Source: Mucilaginibacter sp. (GTDB lineage: Bacteria; Bacteroidota; Bacteroidia; Sphingobacteriales; Sphingobacteriaceae). Taken from it: a stretch of DNA of 5,164 nucleotides. Of the stretch, positions 1 through 5,164 are shown piece by piece. Every line of letters begins with the position of its first letter. Within the stretch, counting starts at the first letter, position 1. The stretch covers positions 1 through 5,164 of the forward strand of contig JAICXZ010000301.1 in NCBI GenBank assembly GCA_025934475.1, given 5' to 3'. Both the position numbers and the translations under genes were made by a program. The notes beneath the pieces are model-generated. The model did not search any database. It was not told the origin of the DNA and was given only the letters and a program-made list of their open reading frames with translations.

Positions 1-161
1 AACCAAGTGTTAGTTGGGGCTCGTTTTTTAAGACCAGCATAGTTACCGTGGCGGTGGTAGGCGGTATCTGTGCAACCGTATCACTCATGTATTTCATTCG
101 TAAGGCACGTAAACGCGGCGATGAAGTAAAAGAACAACAATTGAATATGCTACCTCTATGA
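1..161 (+). CDS. C-terminal end of a membrane protein, possibly DUF5690/MFS-like transporter (5' end outside window)
   Basis: Seen: a reading frame open from the window edge (first full codon at base 3) to TGA at 159-161, giving the last 52 residues of a protein. Residues about 11-32 of this fragment form one hydrophobic helix (TSIVTVAVVGGICATVSLMY) that ends in the positively charged stretch RKARKRG, followed by a short polar tail ending NMLPL. A final membrane helix with a basic cytoplasmic tail is typical of multi-pass transporters. The stop overlaps the ATG of the next gene (ATGA, 158-161), so the two are very likely in one operon and translationally coupled. From memory, Bacteroidota genes for TIGR03364 oxidoreductases can sit beside DUF5690 membrane proteins, which are MFS-like; that is the basis for the name and is not proven by this fragment. 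The coding call is firm and the family call is weak. Confidence 0.6.
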   Translation, partial: PSVSWGSFFKTSIVTVAVVGGICATVSLMYFIRKARKRGDEVKEQQLNMLPL

Positions 162-1282
162 AACATTCATCGGCTATAGTGATCGGCGCGGGCATTGTTG
201 GCCTGGCAACGGCAAGGGCATTGGCTTTGCGCGGCTACCGGGTAACCATTTTTGAACGAAATGAACGTGCAGTTGGCGCCTCTATCCGCAATTTCGGAAT
301 GATATGGCCGATTGGGCAGGAAACGGGACCAATGTTTGAGCGGGCCATGCTATCGCGCAGCATCTGGAAAGAGGTCTGCACTGAAGCCGGCATCTGGCAT
401 AATGAAGTTGGTTCGCTCCACTTAGCTTATCACGATGACGAACTTCAGGCAATCACCGAATATGTTGAAGTAAACCAGGCACTGCGCGATTGCGCTTTAC
501 TCTCGCCAAAACAAGCGCTGGCAAAATCGCCGGCTGTTAATCCCGACGGCTTAAAAGGCGCCCTTTGGAGTGGAGAGGAGATGATTGTTGAGTCACGCGT
601 AGCGGTTGGGCAAGTTGCTAAATACCTCGAAGAAAAATATGGTGTTGAATTCCATTGGAATACGGCCATCAACCGGATAGAATCCCCTAAAGTATTTTCA
701 GGCGAGCAGATATGGGAAGCCGATGAGATATTCGTCTGCAGTGGCGCCGATTTTGAAACGCTTTACCCGGAGTTATTTCTAGGGACCGACATCACCAAAT
801 GCAAATTGCAAATGATGCGCCTGGTGGCCCAACCCGATGGCTGGCGCATAGGCCCATCGCTTTGCGGAGGGTTGTCGATGATCCACTATCCGGGTTTCCA
901 GGCTGCGGCATCATTGCCTCAACTGAGGAAGCGGTACGAAGAACAATATGGCGACTACCTGCAATGGGGTATCCACGTGATGGTATCGCAAAACGGTAAT
1001 GGCGAGCTAACCATTGGCGATTCGCATGAATACGCCCTGGTACACGATCCTTTCGACAAAGAATTTATTAACCGGATGATAACCGATTACTTACACACTT
1101 TCGCCAACTTTAAAGACTGGAAACTGATGCAATCGTGGCACGGCATCTATCCCAAAATGATGGACGGCCGCGCCGAATTGATCCTTGATCCGGAAGAAGG
1201 TGTAACCATCATCAATGGCCTTGGCGGCAACGGCATGACGCTGTCGTTTGGGCTGTGTGAGCAGTATATTGGCAGCCGGTAG
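158..1282 (+). CDS. FAD-dependent oxidoreductase, TIGR03364 type (HpnW/PbfD-like, proposed amino-phosphonate oxidase)
   Basis: A 374-aa soluble flavoprotein of the DAO (D-amino acid oxidase/glycine oxidase) fold. Seen: the N-terminal Rossmann motif GAGIVG at residues 10-15, with acidic E33 at the end of the second strand to bind the FAD ribose. Next comes the distinctive segment GASIRNFGMIWPIGQ at 40-54, which I associate with TIGR03364. The C-terminal FAD-contacting loop GLGGNGMT is at 354-361. Length is normal for the family and nothing is broken. Known for the family: members cluster with phosphonatase-like hydrolases and phosphonate transport genes, and characterised relatives oxidise 2-aminoethylphosphonate derivatives to phosphonoacetaldehyde. 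The exact substrate here is not visible. The ATG at 158 is chosen because it starts just before the Rossmann strand and overlaps the upstream stop by 4 nt; there is no clear Shine-Dalgarno. Other amine or sarcosine-type oxidase activity remains possible. Confidence 0.88.
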   Translation: MKHSSAIVIGAGIVGLATARALALRGYRVTIFERNERAVGASIRNFGMIWPIGQETGPMFERAMLSRSIWKEVCTEAGIWHNEVGSLHLAYHDDELQAITEYVEVNQALRDCALLSPKQALAKSPAVNPDGLKGALWSGEEMIVESRVAVGQVAKYLEEKYGVEFHWNTAINRIESPKVFSGEQIWEADEIFVCSGADFETLYPELFLGTDITKCKLQMMRLVAQPDGWRIGPSLCGGLSMIHYPGFQAAASLPQLRKRYEEQYGDYLQWGIHVMVSQNGNGELTIGDSHEYALVHDPFDKEFINRMITDYLHTFANFKDWKLMQSWHGIYPKMMDGRAELILDPEEGVTIINGLGGNGMTLSFGLCEQYIGSR

Positions 1283-1286
1283 GCTG

Positions 1287-1378
1287 GGTTGTACGTTATA
1301 CGTTTGACGTTGTACGTACTTTGCCCTTAATTTGAACTTTGCATTAAACATATAACGTACTACGTCAAACGTACAACC
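1287..1378. repeat. Inverted repeat made of 7-bp TNNACGT units (4 direct copies, 3 inverted copies)
   Basis: Seen: the left arm holds four end-to-end heptamers at 1290-1317: TGTACGT, TATACGT, TTGACGT, TGTACGT. The right arm, read on the minus strand, holds three heptamers at 1355-1375: TGTACGT, TTGACGT, AGTACGT. GGT at 1287-1289 pairs with ACC at 1376-1378. If the second left unit (1297-1303) is looped out, the arms pair at 23 of 24 positions around a 37-nt AT-rich centre (1318-1354). The element occupies 92 of the 99 nt between the oxidoreductase stop and the phospholipase start. There is no T-tract after the right arm, so it is not a typical intrinsic terminator. It could be a REP-like dispersed palindrome, an mRNA-stabilising or translation-controlling hairpin, or a protein-binding array. 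The structure is certain; the function is unknown. Confidence 0.85.
1303..1334 (+). promoter_or_regulatory. Candidate Bacteroidota-type promoter for the phospholipase gene (weak)
   Basis: Seen: TTTG at 1303-1306, a 20-nt gap, then TTAATTTG at 1327-1334. The Bacteroidota consensus is TTTG at -33 and TAnnTTTG at -7 with about 19-21 nt between them, so the -7 box has one mismatch in its fixed positions. The -33 box falls inside the left arm of the heptamer inverted repeat and the -7 box in its loop. Transcription from here would begin near 1340 and give a leader of about 40 nt that contains only the right arm, so the hairpin would not form. Short motifs like these arise often by chance in AT-rich spacers. 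Confidence 0.25.
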
Positions 1379-1381
1379 AAA

Positions 1382-3937
1382 ATGGACTCAAGACGCGATT
1401 TCCTCAAAAAAGCGGCACTGTTAGCCGGCGCAACCGGAATGGCCAACCTCATCCCTGCTTCGATTCAAAAAGCTATGGCGATCAATGCGCCCGAGGGCAG
1501 TACCTATATGGATGCCGAGCACATTGTGATACTGATGCAGGAAAACCGATCTTTCGATCATTGTTATGGTACGTTAAAGGGTGTTCGTGGCTATAATGAT
1601 CCAAGGGCCATAAATCTGCCCAACGGCAATATCGTTTGGCTGCAATCCAATGCCGCGGACGAAACCTTTGCGCCTTTCCACCTGGATATAAAGAATACCA
1701 AAGCTACCTGGATGAGCTCGCTGCCACATTCCTGGGCCAACCAGGTGAATGCTCGTAACGATGGCAAATTTGACAAGTGGCTCGACGAGAAAAAGAACGG
1801 CATTAAAGAGTATAGCCACATGCCGCTCACCATGGGTTATCATAGCCGTGAGGACATCCCATTCTATTATGCACTGGCTGATGCCTTTACGGTTTGCGAT
1901 CAGAATTTCTGTTCGTCATTAACGGGCACCAATCCCAATCGCCTTTATTTCTGGACCGGCACCGTTCGCGAAGAGCAGCATGAGGATTCAAGAGCTCATG
2001 TTTGGAACGACGATATGGACTATGGTACGCTCAAATGGAAAACATTTCCTGAACGCCTTGAAGAATTGGGTATCTCGTGGAAATGTTACCAGAACGAAGT
2101 AGCTATTGATACCGGTTTTGATGGAGAGGAAGATCCATGGCTGTCAAATTTCCAGGATAACCCGCTGGAGTTTTTCGGGCAATACAACATCCATCTATAT
2201 CCAAAACATATTGAGGCACTTGAAAAAAGGTCGACCCAAATACCGGCAAGAATTGAAGAGCTGCAAAAGAAAATCGATTCGCTTCCTGCCGGTGATGCTC
2301 ATATTGATCATCTGAAACACGAGCTGAAGGACCTGCAAGGTTATCTTGATTCGGTAAAAAAGGAGAAGGAAACTTATAAGTCTGGTGATTTCGATAAGCT
2401 GTCTGATCATCATAAAAGCATCCACCGTAAAGCCTTCAGTTCAAATGAAAGGGATCCGCATTATCGTACGCTCACAACTTTAAAGTACGACGACAACGGT
2501 ACGGCACGCGAAGTGCAGGTGCCCAAAGGTGATGTGCTGCACCAATTCAGGGAAGATGTAAGGAACGGCCACTTGCCAATGGTTTCATGGCTTACAGCGC
2601 CAGAGCATTTCAGTGACCATCCGAGCTCGGCATGGTATGGTGAGTGGTATTTGTCGGAGGCGATCGATATCCTGACCCAAAATCCCGAAGTGTGGAAGAA
2701 AACAATCTTTATATTGGCCTATGATGAGAACGACGGCTATTTTGACCACGTTCCACCGTTTACAGCCCCGCATTCGCATAAAGAAGGCACCGGCAAAGTA
2801 TCCAAAGGATTAGATACCCGCACCGATTTTATAACCCTCGAACAGGAACAGGAAAGAAAAGGCTTCCCGGAACCGTTTGACCGCGAATGTTCTATTGGCC
2901 TGGGCTTCCGTGTGCCTTTGGTAATTGCCTCGCCTTGGAGCAAGGGTGGATGGGTGAATTCAGAAGTATTCGATCATACATCAACCCTCCAATTTCTCGA
3001 ACATTTCTTAACGAAAAAAACAGGCAAAAAAGTTGTAGAATCCAACATCAGCGACTGGCGCCGTACGGTCTGCGGTGACCTCACCTCGGTTTTCAGGCCA
3101 TACAATAGCGAACAGCAGCAAAACCCGGATTTTGTAAAAAGGGATCCGTTTATCGAAGGCATCCATAAAGCTCAGTTCCGCAAACTGCCTGATGATTATA
3201 AACTCTTCTCAAAAACTGAAATAGAAGCCTTTAACAAAGCGCCGCATGCCTCGCCTTACATGGCACAGCAGGAAAAAGGCATCAAGCCATCGTGTGCTTT
3301 GCCTTATGAGCTTTATGCCGAAGGCAAATTGAACGCCGATAAAAGCGCATTTGAGATCCAATTCACTGCAAGTAATAAGGTATTCGGAGATAAAACGCTA
3401 GCTGCTCCGTTCAACGTGTATGCTCCCGGCCGCTACAAAAAACGTGACGGCGATGGCTTTGAAGATGTGCGCACCTGGGCCTATGGTTTGATACCAGGCG
3501 ATTCATTGTCAGACAACTGGCCTTTGAACGAATTCGAAGACAAAAATTATCATCTCAGGGTTTACGGTCCCAATGGATTTTACCGCGGGTTCATGGGTAG
3601 CGTCCAGGATCCTGCTGTCAATATCGATTTTAATTATCAGAAAGGGCAAACCTCAGGCAAAAAGCTCTCGGGGAATGTGGAGTTGATGCTGGTAAACCTG
3701 GGCTCAGAATCGCAAACTGTTGAGATCACTGACCACGCGTACAAGGCCAACGATCATAAAAAAATATTGCCCGCTTCGGGTAAATCAAGCCTGGTACTCG
3801 ATCTCACGAAAAGCCATGGGTGGTATGATTTCAGCGTTAAAATTAGCGGAAACAGCCTTTTCGAACGCCGTTTCGCCGGCCGGGTTGAGACGGGGAAATC
3901 AAGCTATAGCGATCCTTTTATGGGCCGTGTGGTATAA
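1382..3937 (+). CDS. Phospholipase C, phosphocholine-specific type (TIGR03396), Tat-exported
   Basis: An 851-aa exported phosphoesterase that should cleave phosphatidylcholine-like lipids to diacylglycerol and phosphocholine. Seen: a twin-arginine signal SRRDFLK at residues 3-9, a hydrophobic stretch, and a possible cleavage after A33 (AMA). The catalytic phosphoesterase domain (Pfam Phosphoesterase, AcpA/PlcH superfamily) runs from about 44 to 560. Its motifs are QENRSFDH 53-60 (E54/N55 metal ligands), TGTNPNR 181-187 (T181 or T183 near the expected nucleophile), SDHP 411-414, DENDGYFDH 448-456 and FDHTS 530-534. A long heptad-patterned insertion lies at 287-325. Two C-terminal DUF756-like beta domains follow at about 636-745 and 755-845, the first with YHLRVYGPNGFYRGF at 723-737. 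It is longer than Pseudomonas PlcH/PlcN (about 690-730 aa). ATG 1382 is the only start that keeps the Tat motif; no Shine-Dalgarno is seen. Sphingomyelin or another head group could also be a substrate. Confidence 0.93.
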   Translation: MDSRRDFLKKAALLAGATGMANLIPASIQKAMAINAPEGSTYMDAEHIVILMQENRSFDHCYGTLKGVRGYNDPRAINLPNGNIVWLQSNAADETFAPFHLDIKNTKATWMSSLPHSWANQVNARNDGKFDKWLDEKKNGIKEYSHMPLTMGYHSREDIPFYYALADAFTVCDQNFCSSLTGTNPNRLYFWTGTVREEQHEDSRAHVWNDDMDYGTLKWKTFPERLEELGISWKCYQNEVAIDTGFDGEEDPWLSNFQDNPLEFFGQYNIHLYPKHIEALEKRSTQIPARIEELQKKIDSLPAGDAHIDHLKHELKDLQGYLDSVKKEKETYKSGDFDKLSDHHKSIHRKAFSSNERDPHYRTLTTLKYDDNGTAREVQVPKGDVLHQFREDVRNGHLPMVSWLTAPEHFSDHPSSAWYGEWYLSEAIDILTQNPEVWKKTIFILAYDENDGYFDHVPPFTAPHSHKEGTGKVSKGLDTRTDFITLEQEQERKGFPEPFDRECSIGLGFRVPLVIASPWSKGGWVNSEVFDHTSTLQFLEHFLTKKTGKKVVESNISDWRRTVCGDLTSVFRPYNSEQQQNPDFVKRDPFIEGIHKAQFRKLPDDYKLFSKTEIEAFNKAPHASPYMAQQEKGIKPSCALPYELYAEGKLNADKSAFEIQFTASNKVFGDKTLAAPFNVYAPGRYKKRDGDGFEDVRTWAYGLIPGDSLSDNWPLNEFEDKNYHLRVYGPNGFYRGFMGSVQDPAVNIDFNYQKGQTSGKKLSGNVELMLVNLGSESQTVEITDHAYKANDHKKILPASGKSSLVLDLTKSHGWYDFSVKISGNSLFERRFAGRVETGKSSYSDPFMGRVV

Positions 3938-4025
3938 TTTTCGGCCATGTTAATTACCCCGGATTTGTCAGCCGTTTTTAATATTGCTTTGTAAATTTCC
4001 TGTTATATTATTAACTTGTGTTAAA

Positions 4026-4057
4026 TTTACCTCAATGTTAAGGTAGGATTAAGTTTG
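4026..4057 (+). promoter_or_regulatory. Candidate Bacteroidota-type promoter for the downstream transferase gene
   Basis: Seen: TTTA at 4026-4029, a 20-nt gap, then TAAGTTTG at 4050-4057. The -7 box matches TAnnTTTG at every fixed position and the -33 box matches TTTG at three of four, with ideal spacing. Transcription would start near 4062-4066, about 70 nt before the ATG at 4132, and the leader would begin almost directly with the 4071-4105 hairpin. A second, poorer pair lies upstream (TTTG 3988-3991, 20 nt, TAACTTGT 4012-4019). This supports the transferase gene forming its own transcription unit, separate from the phospholipase gene. Motif match only. Confidence 0.45.
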
Positions 4058-4070
4058 CTCCATTTTAACA

Positions 4071-4105
4071 ATAAAGCCAAAACCCGTTATTACTTTTGGC
4101 TTTAT
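4071..4105 (+). terminator. Perfect 12-bp hairpin: terminator of the phospholipase unit or 5' leader structure
   Basis: Seen: ATAAAGCCAAAA at 4071-4082 is exactly complementary to TTTTGGCTTTAT at 4094-4105, with an 11-nt loop. The GCC/GGC core flanked by A and T runs resembles an intrinsic terminator whose T-tract is folded into the stem, and its symmetry would let it work on either strand. It lies 133 nt after the phospholipase stop and 26 nt before the next ATG. Because the best promoter candidate is just upstream (-7 box ending 4057), the hairpin would also sit at the very 5' end of the transferase mRNA, where a strong terminator would be odd; there it might be a stabilising or attenuating leader. 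The stem is certain and its role is open. The rest of spacer 3938-4131 shows nothing else I can name. Confidence 0.55.
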
Positions 4106-4131
4106 CAGAACCTAACAATTACGTAACCCCT

Positions 4132-5164
4132 ATGGTTCAAGCGAGGAAGAAAAAGATACTGTTTATAACGGGTTCGATCAATCAAACTACGCAGATGCAT
4201 CAGATTGCTGAGCAGCTGCCTGAATATGATTGCTGGTTCAGCCAGATATTCACTGATTCCAAATTCATCAAATCTATTATTAAGCGCACTTCATGGGTCG
4301 ACGGCACAGTTATGGCCGGCCAGTTCAGGAAGCGGTCAGAAGAATACGTATTGCAGCATAACCTGCAGATGGATTATGCCGGAAAGCTAAATAAGTATGA
4401 TTTGGTAGTATACTGCTCGGATATGATCATCGCCGACAGCCTAAAAAAGAACAAAACGATCTGGGTACAGGAAGGCATGATAGATAAACCCAATTTTCTT
4501 AGCAAAGTAGTCAGATCATTAAAGTTGCCCAGCTACCTAAGCGGTAACACCGCTTTGAACGGTTCAGGCAATGCATGCGATATCTATTGCGCCGCATCAA
4601 ACGGCTACAGGGACTACTTTTCTAAACTCGGTACAGAGCGCGAACGGATATATGTAACGGGTATGCCTAACTACGATAACTGCGCGGCATTGTTATATAA
4701 CGATTTTCCCTACCACGATTACGTGATGGTTGCCACCACCGATATGCGCGAGACTTACCGAAAGGAGGACCGGCCTGCGTTTATCAGGCAATGCGTCGAT
4801 ATAGCCAATGGTCGCCCGCTACTGTTCAAGCTGCACCCGAATGAGAAATTTGACCGTGCCGAAGCTGAGATCAAAGAATATGCCCCTGCGGGAACTTTAA
4901 TATTTCAAAGCGGCCGTACCGATCACATGATAGCCAATTGCTCCGAATTGATCACCCAATATTCGACCGTGGTCTATACCGGTTTGGCTTTAGGCAAAAA
5001 GGTGCATTCTTATTTTGATCTAAATGAGTTGAAGCGTCTTGCCCCCTTGCAAAATGCCGGCACTTCGGCTAAAAATATCGCCAATATTTGCCGTGCTTAT
5101 GTTGAGTTCAACGGCGATAGGAAAGACTTTTTAAGGCAGTTCAAATATAAAGCAGAAAAGATCC
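4132..5164 (+). CDS. GT-B-like transferase, probably surface polysaccharide synthesis (CDP-glycerol transferase/UDP-GlcNAc epimerase style); 3' end outside window
   Basis: Seen: an uninterrupted frame of 344 codons from ATG 4132 to the window edge, with no stop reached. The start is the first ATG after the in-frame TAA at 4072; no Shine-Dalgarno is seen. There is no signal peptide or membrane helix, so it is likely cytosolic. An N-terminal Rossmann-like start KKILFITGS (7-15) is followed by a strand YDLVVYCSD and the strand-loop IWVQEG at 110-115. The interdomain segment YVTGMPNYDN lies at 174-183. The second domain has FKLHPNEKF (232-240) and the segment LITQYSTVVYTGLALGKKV (273-291). The HPNE and YST(V)-x-GLALGK patterns recall CDP-glycerol glycerophosphotransferases, polysaccharide-type GT-B transferases and UDP-GlcNAc 2-epimerases. 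I cannot name the acceptor or donor. Its own promoter candidate and the preceding hairpin suggest it begins a new transcription unit, perhaps a glycan locus continuing beyond the window. Confidence 0.7.
   Translation, partial: MVQARKKKILFITGSINQTTQMHQIAEQLPEYDCWFSQIFTDSKFIKSIIKRTSWVDGTVMAGQFRKRSEEYVLQHNLQMDYAGKLNKYDLVVYCSDMIIADSLKKNKTIWVQEGMIDKPNFLSKVVRSLKLPSYLSGNTALNGSGNACDIYCAASNGYRDYFSKLGTERERIYVTGMPNYDNCAALLYNDFPYHDYVMVATTDMRETYRKEDRPAFIRQCVDIANGRPLLFKLHPNEKFDRAEAEIKEYAPAGTLIFQSGRTDHMIANCSELITQYSTVVYTGLALGKKVHSYFDLNELKRLAPLQNAGTSAKNIANICRAYVEFNGDRKDFLRQFKYKAEKI

Noticed and set aside
1091..1351. Minus-strand open frame of 86 codons across the oxidoreductase 3' end and the repeat
   Set aside because: It lies mostly antisense to the conserved C-terminal FAD-binding part of the oxidoreductase and shows no recognisable motif. 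Its N-terminal part is a translation of the repeat.
1287..1378. The heptamer repeat as an intrinsic terminator of the oxidoreductase unit or as a CRISPR-like array
   Set aside because: There is a 37-nt loop and no T-tract after the stem, and the units are only 7 bp with no spacers, so neither model fits.
2106..2425. Open frames on both strands within the phospholipase coiled-coil region
   Set aside because: They are short, overlap a clearly coding frame and have no family resemblance. They are by-products of A-rich, charged-residue codons.
3988..4019. Second promoter-like pair TTTG, 20 nt, TAACTTGT
   Set aside because: The -7 box departs from TAnnTTTG at its last two positions, and a better pair lies just downstream.
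4027..4045. Short inverted repeat TACCT...AGGTA between the -33 and -7 boxes of the 4026-4057 promoter candidate, plus TTAAC-N4-GTTAA at 4011-4024
   Set aside because: Five-base arms are expected by chance in a spacer of this size. The position between promoter boxes is suggestive of an operator, but there is no further support.
4205..4390. 61-codon + strand frame inside the last gene
   Set aside because: It is an alternative frame within the longer 344-codon transferase frame, which carries the recognisable motifs.

Overview
The window looks like chromosomal DNA from a Bacteroidota bacterium, most likely of the Sphingobacteriaceae (Mucilaginibacter/Pedobacter type). The basis is the protein families present, moderate GC with AT-rich spacers, the absence of clear Shine-Dalgarno sequences before the genes, and promoter-like sites of the Bacteroidota form (TTTG, about 20 nt, then TAnnTTTG). 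All genes supported here are on the + strand. No RNA gene, IS element or CRISPR array was seen.

Layout: (1) Bases 1-161 are the 3' end of a membrane protein gene, with one transmembrane helix and a charged tail; it may be a DUF5690/MFS-like transporter. (2) Bases 158-1282 encode a 374-aa FAD-dependent oxidoreductase that resembles TIGR03364 (HpnW/PbfD-like amino-phosphonate oxidase). Its ATG overlaps the previous stop as ATGA, so the two genes are probably translationally coupled. (3) The 99-nt spacer 1283-1381 is almost entirely one inverted repeat built of 7-bp units TNNACGT: four direct copies in the left arm and three inverted copies in the right arm. (4) Bases 1382-3937 encode an 851-aa Tat-exported phospholipase C of the phosphocholine-specific family (TIGR03396; phosphoesterase domain plus C-terminal DUF756 domains). 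(5) The 194-nt spacer 3938-4131 holds a good Bacteroidota-type promoter candidate followed by a perfect 12-bp hairpin. (6) From 4132 to the window end runs an unfinished reading frame of at least 344 codons for a cytosolic GT-B-like transferase, related in style to CDP-glycerol glycerophosphotransferases and UDP-GlcNAc 2-epimerases.

How they may work together: the first two genes fit uptake and oxidation of an organophosphonate or related amine. The phospholipase would release phosphocholine or a similar head group from phospholipid outside the cytoplasm. A shared theme of scavenging phosphorus or amino-alcohol head groups is plausible but inferred only from adjacency. The last gene seems to begin a separate transcription unit, probably for surface polysaccharide synthesis. 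The most unusual non-coding item is the heptamer inverted repeat that fills the oxidoreductase-phospholipase spacer and stops 3 nt before the phospholipase start codon.
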